Shown here: positions 1 to 7,531 of the stretch, piece by piece | Layout of the letters: each line of letters begins with the position of its first letter | How positions within the stretch are numbered: the first letter of the stretch is position 1 | NCBI GenBank assembly: GCA_031262625.1 | Contig: JAISHJ010000023.1 | Coordinates: 1-18,247, forward strand | Length of the DNA: 18,247 nucleotides | Origin: Ruminococcus sp. | GTDB taxonomy: Bacteria; Bacillota; Clostridia; Oscillospirales; Ruminococcaceae | Direction of reading: 5' to 3' | Made by a program: the position numbers and the translations under genes | The notes under the pieces: model-generated | Database searches by the model: none | The model's input: only the letters and a program-made list of their open reading frames with translations | What the model was told of the DNA's origin: nothing

Positions 1-813
1 TATCCCGAAAGATTTTTTGACTGCGGTATCGCAGAAGCAAATATGATGGGAATCGCAGCAGGACTTGCGGCTGCCGGTAAGAAAGTTTTCGCAAGTTCAT
101 TCGCAATGTTTGCGGCAGGTAGAGCGTACGAAATTGTCCGCAACTCGATTGGTTATCCTCATCTTCCCGTAAAAATCGGTGCTACTCATGCGGGTATTTC
201 GGTAGGTGAAGACGGTGCGTCTCACCAGTGCTGTGAAGATATTGCGCTAATGCGTACTATCCCCGGAATGACAGTTATCAACCCTTCCGACGACGTTGAA
301 GCGAAAGCGGCAGTTTTCGCGGCGATGGATATTGACGGACCTGTTTACATTCGTTTCGGAAGACTCGCTATTCCTGTTATAAATGATTATGACGGTTACA
401 AATTTGAAGTAGGAAAAGGTGTAACGCTAAAGGACGGTTCAGACGTAACAATTATCGCGACAGGACTTCTCGTTTGCGAAGCGCTTGAAGCCGCAAAAAC
501 TCTCGAAGCTGACGGTATAAAAGCCCGCGTTATAAATATCCATACAATTAAGCCGATTGATTCCGAAATTATTATCAAGGCGGCTAAGGAAACAGGATTA
601 CTTATTACAGCGGAGGAACATTCCGTAATCGGCGGCTTAGGCTCGGCTGTAGCTGACGTTGTAACAGCTTCCGTTCCCGTTCCGGTAGTTAAAATCGGTG
701 TGAACGACGAATTCGGTCATTCCGGTCCTGCGCCCGAACTTCTTAAAGAATTCGGACTTTCTGCTGAAAATATCGTTAAGACAGTTAAGGCTTCAATGTC
801 ACTCAAAAAGTAA
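1..813 (+). CDS. Transketolase, C-terminal subunit (5'-truncated by window edge)
   Basis: The reading frame is open from base 1, so the gene begins upstream; 270 residues are visible of a family usually near 310. Transketolase moves two-carbon ketol units between sugar phosphates in the non-oxidative pentose phosphate pathway, using thiamine diphosphate. In many Clostridia it is split into N- and C-terminal subunits, and this is the second. Visible signs: DCGIAEAN at residues 7-14, whose Glu12 matches the conserved glutamate that activates the cofactor; the GATHAGISVGEDGASHQ stretch of the pyrimidine-binding domain; PVYIRFGR, with the phosphate-contacting arginine; and a C-terminal domain with TAEEHSVIGGLGSAVA. 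The N-terminal subunit should lie just upstream, outside the window. A hairpin terminator follows directly. A related 1-deoxyxylulose-phosphate synthase is the main alternative, but the length and motifs fit split transketolase better. Confidence 0.93.
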   Translation, partial: YPERFFDCGIAEANMMGIAAGLAAAGKKVFASSFAMFAAGRAYEIVRNSIGYPHLPVKIGATHAGISVGEDGASHQCCEDIALMRTIPGMTVINPSDDVEAKAAVFAAMDIDGPVYIRFGRLAIPVINDYDGYKFEVGKGVTLKDGSDVTIIATGLLVCEALEAAKTLEADGIKARVINIHTIKPIDSEIIIKAAKETGLLITAEEHSVIGGLGSAVADVVTASVPVPVVKIGVNDEFGHSGPAPELLKEFGLSAENIVKTVKASMSLKK

Positions 814-829
814 ATTTTCATTATTAAAG

Positions 830-861
830 AAAGGGAGGCGGATTTTTCGCTTCCCTTTTTT
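830..861 (+). terminator. Rho-independent terminator after transketolase
   Basis: An 11-bp stem (830-840 with 848-858, one G-U pair at 837/851) closes a 7-base loop and runs into a T-tract at 856-861. It starts 17 bases after the transketolase stop and ends 24 bases before the ligA start. Any ligA promoter must therefore lie inside or very near it, or ligA relies on readthrough; I see no clear promoter in the remaining bases. Confidence 0.88.
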
Positions 862-885
862 ACAAAGTTTCGGAGCGATTTTAAT

Positions 886-2862
886 ATGAACATCAAAGAA
901 AAAATAACAGCTTTGCGCGAAAAATTAGAGCGGGCAAACTATCAGTATTACGTCTTAGATAATCCTGATATCGACGATTACGAATACGATTCAGCACTCG
1001 AAGAACTTATAAAACTTGAGCGCGAATATCCGGAATTTGACGACCCTAATTCTCCCTCAAAACGTGTAGGCGGCGAAGCTCTGACTACCTTTGAAAAGGT
1101 AACCCATGCCGTACAGATGGGGAGTTTACAGGATGTTTTTGACCTTTCGTCTGTAGCAGAATTCGTTAATAAATGCAGAGAAACTATACCGAATGTGAGT
1201 TTTATAGTTGAACGCAAAATTGATGGTTTATCGGTTTCGCTCGAATATGAAAACGGTTTATTTACACGTGGTTCAACACGCGGCGACGGTTTTACAGGAG
1301 AAGATGTTACAAATAATCTTCGGACAATAAAATCAATTCCGACAAAACTTTTCGGTGATAATATACCCTCATTTATCGAAGTGCGCGGCGAAGTTTTCAT
1401 GCCTATAAACTCTTTTGAAAAGTTAGTGGAAAATCAGCTTGAAAACGGTGAAGAACCGGCTAAAAATCCGCGTAATGCGGCGGCAGGCTCACTGCGGCAG
1501 AAGAATCCGAAAATTACTTCAAAGCGAAATTTAGATATTTTTATCTTTAATATTCAACAAATCCGTGACGTTACGCTTTCCTCTCATGCGCAGTCTCTCG
1601 ATTACCTTTCAAAACTCGGATTTAAGGTAAATAAATATGAAAAATGCAATGATTTTGAAAGCGTAAAACTTGAGATTGAACGAATAGGCAGTGAGCGTGG
1701 AAAACTCCCCTTTGATATTGACGGCGCGGTAGTTAAGGTAGATAATTTTGCCGACAGAGAATCACTTGGTGCGACATCAAAATTTCCTAAATGGGCGGTT
1801 GCCTTTAAATATCCGCCGGAAGAAAAAGATACAATACTAACCGGAATTGAACTTAATGTCGGGCGAACAGGCGCAATAACTCCGACAGCCGTCTTTGAGC
1901 CGCTTTCCCTTGCGGGAACGACAGTTTCAAGAGCAGTTCTTCATAATCAGGATTTTATCACGGAAAAAGATATACGAATCGGCGATAAAATTCTTGTACG
2001 AAAAGCCGGTGAAATTATCCCGGAGGTTATAAAAAGTATTTCGCATGAAGCGGAATCGGAGCCGTTTATCCTTCCTGAAAATTGCCCTGTCTGCGGTGAA
2101 AAAGCAGTAAAATTTGATAATGAATCGGTGCTTCGCTGTGTAAATATCGACTGCCCGGCAATACGGCGGCAGGCAATAATTCATTTTGTCAGCAAATCGG
2201 CAATGAACATTGACAGCTGTGGTGAAGCGGTAATTACTGCGCTTTTAGAAAGCGGATTAATTGAGGATGCAGGCGACCTCTATAGCTTAACTGAAGATGA
2301 AATTGCCGCTCTTCCGCGAATGGGGAAAAAGTCTGCGGTTAATTTAATAAAAGCAATTGAGGACAGCAAAAAAAATCCTCTCGACAGAGTAATTAATGCA
2401 ATAGGAATTCGCGGAATCGGTGCGGAAACTGCAAAGCTTCTTTGCGCAAATTATCCTTCGATTGAAAAAATCAAAGCCGCAATGGCACGTGAGTTTGAAA
2501 ATATCGACGGTTTCGGCGAAACTCTCTCTGAAAATGTTGTTGATGCAATGACGAATCCGCATTATATTAAGCTTTTAAAAAAGCTTGAAGATGCAGGAGT
2601 AAAAATGTCATACGAACTTCAAAAATCGTCTGACACACGTTTTGCGGGGAAGACTTTTGTTCTTACGGGAACGCTTCCGACATATTCGCGTGATATGGCA
2701 AAGAAAATAATCGAAGATTTCGGCGGAAAAGTTTCAGGAAGCGTAAGTAAAAAGACCGATTATGTTTTAGCCGGCGAAGATGCAGGAAGTAAACTTACCA
2801 AAGCGCAATCTTTAGAAATTGCTATCATTGACGAAGAAGATTTCAATAAAATGTGCGAATAA
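886..2862 (+). CDS. ligA: NAD-dependent DNA ligase LigA
   Basis: LigA seals nicks in DNA during replication and repair, using NAD+ to adenylate an active-site lysine. At 658 residues it is full length. Domains in order: the Ia nicotinamide-binding region (YYVLDNPDIDDYEYD, about 21-35); the adenylation domain with KIDG at 111-114, Lys111 being the nucleophile; the KFPKWAVAFKYPPEE nucleotidyltransferase motif; the OB fold; a four-cysteine zinc finger (Cys400, Cys403, Cys418, Cys423); helix-hairpin-helix repeats; and a C-terminal BRCT domain (about 583-656). The usual MDIxGLGE motif after the zinc finger reads MNIDSCGE (440-447), a small departure. The ATG at 886 has GGAG at 872-875, ten bases upstream. 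The nearby minus-strand rnhA is functionally related (RNA-primer removal) but not co-transcribed. Confidence 0.98.
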   Translation: MNIKEKITALREKLERANYQYYVLDNPDIDDYEYDSALEELIKLEREYPEFDDPNSPSKRVGGEALTTFEKVTHAVQMGSLQDVFDLSSVAEFVNKCRETIPNVSFIVERKIDGLSVSLEYENGLFTRGSTRGDGFTGEDVTNNLRTIKSIPTKLFGDNIPSFIEVRGEVFMPINSFEKLVENQLENGEEPAKNPRNAAAGSLRQKNPKITSKRNLDIFIFNIQQIRDVTLSSHAQSLDYLSKLGFKVNKYEKCNDFESVKLEIERIGSERGKLPFDIDGAVVKVDNFADRESLGATSKFPKWAVAFKYPPEEKDTILTGIELNVGRTGAITPTAVFEPLSLAGTTVSRAVLHNQDFITEKDIRIGDKILVRKAGEIIPEVIKSISHEAESEPFILPENCPVCGEKAVKFDNESVLRCVNIDCPAIRRQAIIHFVSKSAMNIDSCGEAVITALLESGLIEDAGDLYSLTEDEIAALPRMGKKSAVNLIKAIEDSKKNPLDRVINAIGIRGIGAETAKLLCANYPSIEKIKAAMAREFENIDGFGETLSENVVDAMTNPHYIKLLKKLEDAGVKMSYELQKSSDTRFAGKTFVLTGTLPTYSRDMAKKIIEDFGGKVSGSVSKKTDYVLAGEDAGSKLTKAQSLEIAIIDEEDFNKMCE

Positions 2863-2891
2863 AATTTGCACAAATTAACTGTATAATTAAA

Positions 2892-2923
2892 AAAATCGGC
2901 GGAATCTATTCACCGCCGATTTT
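2892..2923. terminator. Bidirectional terminator between ligA and the converging lipid kinase gene
   Basis: A perfect 11-bp inverted repeat (2892-2902 with 2913-2923) with a 10-base loop has A-runs on the left and T-runs on the right, so it works as an intrinsic terminator from either side. Its right arm overlaps the minus-strand stop codon at 2922-2924, so one short element ends both transcripts. Confidence 0.85.
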
Positions 2924-3836
2924 ACTCGTTATGTTCCGAAACGATTAATGAAATCGCTTCTTTTATGCACTCTATTGTAAGTATATCATGCTCTCCGCCG
3001 CGCTCTCCGTCAAGGGTAAATGGCAGCGGTGTTTCTGATTTAATAGTCAATTTCGCAGTTTTAAAACTATAGATATAAGGGCTGTCAAAATCGAGATTAA
3101 TAACCGTGTTAATTAGCGCTGCAATCTGTGACGGAGGAACAGCGCGAACGAAAACACATTCAAAAATTCCGTCCACAAGACTTACATTATCGCCGGTAAC
3201 TCCTTTCATCCCGCCGACAGATGTTGCGTTCGCAGCCATACCGAATAAAAAATCGTCCGTTTCGGTTTCGCCGTCATGTGAAACGGTGAGATGAAAAGGC
3301 TTTATCGAACCGAGGGAAGAAACACCTTTCATCATATACGCAAAAACGCCGAAAATATTTTTCATCTGTTGGCTTGTTTCGTAACTCACATTCGTAAATG
3401 CTCCAAACGCCGCAACATAAGTAAAATATTCGTAAGTCTGTGCAGTATCGAGCCGCCCGATGTCAAACCTCTTAGCAGTCCCCGTCATAACCATCCGCGC
3501 CGCTTCGTTCATATTGAGCGGAATATTGTGAGAAGCCGCGAAATCATTCATCGTTCCGGCAGGAATATATCCGAGAGGAATCTGTGCGCCGGAGGACATA
3601 ACCCCCTTAATCACTTCGCCGAGAGTACCGTCACCGCCGTTCGCAACAATAATATCGGCGGAGTTTTTTTCAAAATCGACCGATTCAGCTGCATTGAAAG
3701 CATCAAGCGCACCGCGTGTAGGGTGCGCGATAACGTCATAACCGTACTCAGAAAAAATATCAATAATGTCAAAAAGATGTTGGCGAATAAGTCCGCGCCC
3801 GGCAGTAGGATTATAAATAAAAAGTAATCTTTTCAT
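2922..3836 (-). CDS. Diacylglycerol/lipid kinase family protein (DgkB/YegS-like)
   Basis: A 304-residue soluble lipid kinase of the DAGK catalytic family, which phosphorylates a lipid such as diacylglycerol so that it can return to phospholipid synthesis. Visible motifs: the N-terminal IYNPTAGRG (7-15); the nucleotide-binding GGDGT (67-71); PAGTMNDFA (92-100), which in the family reads GTxNDFA; and DGE at 276-278 in the beta-sandwich domain. There are no membrane helices. The ATG start lacks an obvious Shine-Dalgarno sequence, but the protein begins exactly where the family begins. It follows rnhA by 22 bases on the same strand and is the last gene before the terminator at 2892-2923. The exact substrate (diacylglycerol, undecaprenol or another lipid) cannot be told from sequence. 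Confidence 0.92.
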   Translation of the reverse strand: MKRLLFIYNPTAGRGLIRQHLFDIIDIFSEYGYDVIAHPTRGALDAFNAAESVDFEKNSADIIVANGGDGTLGEVIKGVMSSGAQIPLGYIPAGTMNDFAASHNIPLNMNEAARMVMTGTAKRFDIGRLDTAQTYEYFTYVAAFGAFTNVSYETSQQMKNIFGVFAYMMKGVSSLGSIKPFHLTVSHDGETETDDFLFGMAANATSVGGMKGVTGDNVSLVDGIFECVFVRAVPPSQIAALINTVINLDFDSPYIYSFKTAKLTIKSETPLPFTLDGERGGEHDILTIECIKEAISLIVSEHNE

Positions 3837-3858
3837 AATTTTTAATAAGCGAATCTGC

Positions 3859-4314
3859 TTAATTTTCAGTGCTTTTCGTTGATTTTATTTTCTCATAAGC
3901 TTCTACCGCAAGCTTATCGCAGCGTTCATTTTCCGGGTGATTATTGTGTCCCTTAACCCAGACAAATTTAACTTTGTGCGTTTCAGTAAGCGTTAGGAGT
4001 TCTTCCCATAGGTCGCTGTTAAGTGCCGGTTTGCCGTCGGCTTTTTTCCAGCCTCTCGCCTTCCAACCCTTCGCCCAGTTTTTTGCGAAACCGTCACAAA
4101 CATATTTCGAGTCTGTAGTTACCGTTACTTCACAGGGGTATTTGAGTGCTTTTAGCCCTTCAATTACAGCGCGAAGTTCCATGCGGTTATTGGTAGTTAG
4201 TACTTCCCCGCCGGAGATTTCCTTTTCTTTGCCCATAGCGCGGAGTATACAAGCGTACCCGCCCGGACCGGGATTTCCCGAACAGGCTCCGTCAGAAAAA
4301 AGTTCAACTTTCAA
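3859..4314 (-). CDS. rnhA: Ribonuclease HI
   Basis: RNase HI cuts the RNA strand of RNA-DNA hybrids, removing primers and R-loops with two metal ions. The 151-residue protein carries the full catalytic set: Asp8 (FSDGACSGNPGPGG), Glu46 (NNRMEL), Asp68 (TTDSKYV), His123 (VKGHNNHPENE) and Asp133 (RCDKLA). It has no extra N-terminal hybrid-binding domain, as in E. coli RNase HI (155 residues). The start is TTG at 4312-4314: GGAG at 4322-4325 lies seven bases upstream, and no ATG fits better. It sits 57 bases after the TerD-like gene and 22 before the lipid kinase gene. A weak promoter-like pair, TTGAAT and CATAAT with a 19-base spacer, lies in the upstream gap, so it may be transcribed separately as well as by readthrough. 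Confidence 0.97.
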   Translation of the reverse strand: MKVELFSDGACSGNPGPGGYACILRAMGKEKEISGGEVLTTNNRMELRAVIEGLKALKYPCEVTVTTDSKYVCDGFAKNWAKGWKARGWKKADGKPALNSDLWEELLTLTETHKVKFVWVKGHNNHPENERCDKLAVEAYEKIKSTKSTEN

Positions 4315-4371
4315 ATGTTAACTCCAAAAGTAATAATATTATGCGAGATTTTTACTTACTATATTCAAAAT

Positions 4372-5634
4372 TTATTTTACTTCAAGCCCATAGCTTCGGA
4401 TAAGTTCTGCAATACCGCGCCTGTAGGGCATAATTAGCGGCGTAAGTACGAATCCGGGCGAATTTGTCGTAATCTGAAACGCAGTTATAACGGAAGAACT
4501 TCCGTCAGTCGGAATAGAAATGGTCTCCCCCCGTGTCTTAATTATAACCGTCCCCTTAATTAATGTGTTGTCGTAGGAAGCGTAAACAACATCAATTTCA
4601 CCGATAGTATTATTTAATTTTTGCAGATCAATATATACCGCACGGCGCAAATTTGTGTGAAGATAACTTATCGAATTATTTACTGCGCAGTCATTCCCGA
4701 AAAAGATGAGATTACGGCTGTCACGCATTATCATGCTTCCGTCATGTAAAAAAACATAAGCGTCTGCATTAGAATCTGTCATAAATTCAATCTCAAGGTA
4801 ATCGTCCGGGCGAAGAGGATAATGCATACCGCGTGTAATTACCGTCTTTCCCAAAACCGGAGGTTTAGGTAAAATTGAAGTTATGCCGCTTCCGACATTT
4901 TTTCTCGGGAAAGCAGTTACTTTTTGTACGGAGGATGAAATCTGCTCCGAAACTTTCTGCACCAAATTATCGTTATTATTAATTTTATTTACAACAGTTG
5001 CAGTATTAAGTAAATCCGGCAGAACAGGCTGTATGCCCTCCGGCTCAAAAAGAAGCGGTGCATAACCCTTTAGCGGAACTTCCGTTAAAGCCTTTGCGGT
5101 AAATATCATTTTACGATATACAGCGGTCTTTATATAAATGCTTCTTCTTATTACAGAACCGGCTTTCGCGCCCGGAAGCCTTATTCCTAGTGTATTTATC
5201 CCGGGGGTTAATTTACTTACCGAAACTGCTGCTCCACGCTCTGCGATAATATCGCAGGCGGCGGGAACATTAATCTTAATAGTAAATTCAAACGGTTCAT
5301 CGGCAGGAACACCGCCTATATCAAGGGCGTATGGTATATCAAAAAAGCCCTCCTCCGACACATTCCCGATAACACTGCCGTAAACAAAAACATTTTCGAG
5401 CATAGTATCAGACGACATTAAGAGCGCGGGAGAATTAGGAGAAGCAGCTTCAAGACTGATATTTTTAACGGTTACTTTTCCTGAACTGATATTGAGTGCG
5501 GCGGTGCTTGTATCGCGAATATATAAAACAGAGCCTCCGCCGTCAGTCACAGAGGGGCGGTTAATCAAAAACGGTCCCTCATATTCGCCCGCCGGAATAT
5601 TAATCCCGGCGTCAATCATTTCTTGAATTTCCAT
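4372..5634 (-). CDS. Beta-helix-like / TerD-like domain fusion protein
   Basis: A 420-residue protein with no signal peptide or membrane helix, so probably cytosolic. Residues 10-90 have the look of short beta-helix turns (IPAGEYEGPFLI at 13-24, then repeated strand-turn units with TVKNISLEA and MLENVFVYGS). Residues 100-200 form a beta-rich domain I do not recognise. A polar linker (about 210-258) follows. Residues 258-420 resemble TerD, the calcium-binding tellurite/stress-response domain: LRPDDYLEIEF, ADAYVFLHDG, NLIFFGNDCAVNNSISYL (the FVFYNN region), AVYIDLQKL and a C-terminal IAELIRSYGLEV like the TerD ending. The acidic GDN...DDE loop that binds calcium in classical TerD is not visible. 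It lies 10 bases after the ATPase-like gene, preceded by GTGAG as a weak ribosome site. The TerD match is by eye, moderately sure; the N-terminal call is weaker. Confidence 0.72.
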   Translation of the reverse strand: MEIQEMIDAGINIPAGEYEGPFLINRPSVTDGGGSVLYIRDTSTAALNISSGKVTVKNISLEAASPNSPALLMSSDTMLENVFVYGSVIGNVSEEGFFDIPYALDIGGVPADEPFEFTIKINVPAACDIIAERGAAVSVSKLTPGINTLGIRLPGAKAGSVIRRSIYIKTAVYRKMIFTAKALTEVPLKGYAPLLFEPEGIQPVLPDLLNTATVVNKINNNDNLVQKVSEQISSSVQKVTAFPRKNVGSGITSILPKPPVLGKTVITRGMHYPLRPDDYLEIEFMTDSNADAYVFLHDGSMIMRDSRNLIFFGNDCAVNNSISYLHTNLRRAVYIDLQKLNNTIGEIDVVYASYDNTLIKGTVIIKTRGETISIPTDGSSSVITAFQITTNSPGFVLTPLIMPYRRGIAELIRSYGLEVK

Positions 5635-5644
5635 TAAAAGCTCA

Positions 5645-7531
5645 CTAAGTATTTTTTAAGAGTAAAGTTTCCGAAAGTCCCAAAAGGAGCGATAAAAGCA
5701 TCATCACAGGGATAACATCGTCTCCGAAAGCAACCGGAAGCGGGCGAAGAATAAACGCAAAGAAAATAAACATAGCAACGAGCAAAACTGCCGTAAGAAC
5801 TCCGAAAAGTTTATAAACAACGCGGAATTTCTTACAGTGCTCAATAATTCCTACTGCATCCGAAAATGCATCTGCAAAATCTTCAGTATTTGTAACAATA
5901 TCCGCCGCTTTTTTTACACCGTCCTGCGACACATTCGGTGCGATTTTTACGTCTGCCGCAGAAAGTATTGATGCAACATCAAAAACAATAGAAGCGGTCT
6001 TTTTATCGGGAGTAAGACTGTCATTTTCAGACGTATATTTACCCGAGAGACGAAGTGTATTTATAAGATATTCATCGTAAACCTGTGATTCGTATGTAGG
6101 AAGAAGGCTTATGAGCATTGTTTCGGAAGCGGTATTTACAGCCTTTTTTACAGCAAATGTAGGTACCGCCGGGAAAACGAAAAACCCAAGTATAAGCCAT
6201 CCGTCCTGCGGCAATAAACCGTTTCTGATCCGACTGTGGTTAACGGCAAGGAGTCTTATACGCTTTCCTTCGCGGGATAAAAGAGTGAGGTTTGACGTAA
6301 GCTTTTCGCGTATCGCATCGGTTAATTCTTCCCGCCCGCCTTCGCCTATAATTAGCGACTTGCCGAAAAAGTCAGGTTTTCCGTAATATTCGGTAGCAAT
6401 TACGCCGTTACTGCGAAAAGATGCCGCGGCATAACCGCTTTCGGGTAGAAACGGAATTTCCGCCAAAAGATCAACATTTGCCATTTCCGTATCATCATCG
6501 CCAAGTCCGGCAAAATGCCGTAAACTAATCATATCAGTATCTTTTGACAGAGCAGAAAAACTTTTTGTGAGTGTCTTAATGTTGTCAATTACAAGCCCTC
6601 TAATCGGGTCGGGCAGCAAATTTATATCAGTCATATTTTGATATTCGGAATTACTGTTGTCAGGAGTTACAGCGAAAAATACAGGCTCACCCGAAGGGTA
6701 AAAAAGTTTTGCATCCGCGGCGATATTATTAATTTTTCCGGCAGTTTCAACCGCTCCGGGTTTGTTAACGGTTATGTTATGAAATTTCGCGAAAACTTTC
6801 GCCAGAAAGTTCGCGGAAGTGCAAAAAGGTGTTGATAAACTGACAATCGCGAAAACTAAAACCAAATTGTCAAGGAGAGCCTCATAAGTTCCGAGTTCTA
6901 TCATTTCTCCCGCAAAAAAGCGGATTAGGAATAATGCTAATCCCAAGACACCGGCTCCGAGAGTTGCCCATGAAAATATATCGTTTTTTCTAAACTCGTA
7001 GTTTTCATCATTCGTTATTTCTGTCTGTTTAGAGTTTGAGCCGACTTCTACAGTGATATTACCGGCATAAACGGTCGAACCTGCGTTAACATAATAGCTT
7101 TCTTTCCGTGCTCTGCCGGCTTCCGGCTTTTTTTCTGTTAAACTGCCGTTCTCATAAACATACGCTTCCCCCGCGACAACATCGCCTGAAAGAGGTATAT
7201 ATTCACCTCCGGAAAAGGAGATACTGTCGCCGGAACTTATTTCCGAAACAGAAAGTAAACGCTCACCGGTAGCGGCGTTTTGTACTACCCTATATAGCTT
7301 ATCATCGTCTTTTTTCCTGTCGGGAGTAGTAAACTTAGCGGTTAAAAACGCGCTTAAAACAGCGTAGACCAAGATTGAAACCGGCGTAAGAAAGTTTCCG
7401 GTAAAGGGCAGTAAAACCTCAAGGTAACCCAAAAGGTAAACTATAATGTAAAGAAGTACTAAAAGGTAAATCACGCTGTTTCGTATCGACAACAGCTCTT
7501 TCGTAAAACACCGTTTAAATGTCAAGTTCAT
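5645..7531 (-). CDS. Catalytically degenerate P-type-ATPase-like membrane protein
   Basis: A 628-residue protein laid out as a P-type cation pump core: helices at about 17-38 and 48-66, an actuator-like domain (78-172), helices at 187-206 and 219-239, a large cytosolic region (240-570), and helices at 573-597 and 605-624. The actuator region has the family's GDSISF, GGEYIPLSGD and NAGSTVYAGN, but TGES reads TEKK (132-135). After helix 4, VETAG (261-265) is followed, exactly seven residues on, by Asp273, the phosphorylation position; there DKTGT reads DAKLF. GDGxNDxxAL reads FDVASIL (517-523), yet the following AADVKIAP and KKAADIV keep the family pattern. DPPR and TGD are also absent. It therefore cannot work as a normal pump; a structural or signalling role is inferred. 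It is an intact frame, not a broken gene, and overlaps the vWA gene by 4 bp. The start may instead be TTG at 7525. Confidence 0.8.
   Translation of the reverse strand: MNLTFKRCFTKELLSIRNSVIYLLVLLYIIVYLLGYLEVLLPFTGNFLTPVSILVYAVLSAFLTAKFTTPDRKKDDDKLYRVVQNAATGERLLSVSEISSGDSISFSGGEYIPLSGDVVAGEAYVYENGSLTEKKPEAGRARKESYYVNAGSTVYAGNITVEVGSNSKQTEITNDENYEFRKNDIFSWATLGAGVLGLALFLIRFFAGEMIELGTYEALLDNLVLVFAIVSLSTPFCTSANFLAKVFAKFHNITVNKPGAVETAGKINNIAADAKLFYPSGEPVFFAVTPDNSNSEYQNMTDINLLPDPIRGLVIDNIKTLTKSFSALSKDTDMISLRHFAGLGDDDTEMANVDLLAEIPFLPESGYAAASFRSNGVIATEYYGKPDFFGKSLIIGEGGREELTDAIREKLTSNLTLLSREGKRIRLLAVNHSRIRNGLLPQDGWLILGFFVFPAVPTFAVKKAVNTASETMLISLLPTYESQVYDEYLINTLRLSGKYTSENDSLTPDKKTASIVFDVASILSAADVKIAPNVSQDGVKKAADIVTNTEDFADAFSDAVGIIEHCKKFRVVYKLFGVLTAVLLVAMFIFFAFILRPLPVAFGDDVIPVMMLLSLLLGLSETLLLKNT

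Noticed and set aside
978..1400. A 140-codon minus-strand frame opposite ligA
   Set aside because: It lies wholly within a well-supported ligA gene on the other strand; it is an antisense shadow.
3291..3827. A 178-codon plus-strand frame opposite the lipid kinase gene
   Set aside because: Cysteine-, histidine- and arginine-rich with no domain pattern; the minus-strand gene has all family motifs.
5645..7531. The ATPase-like gene as a decayed pseudogene of a real pump
   Set aside because: The frame is uninterrupted for 628 codons, helices and domain spacing are kept, and it is tightly packed between two intact genes; catalytic loss looks selective.
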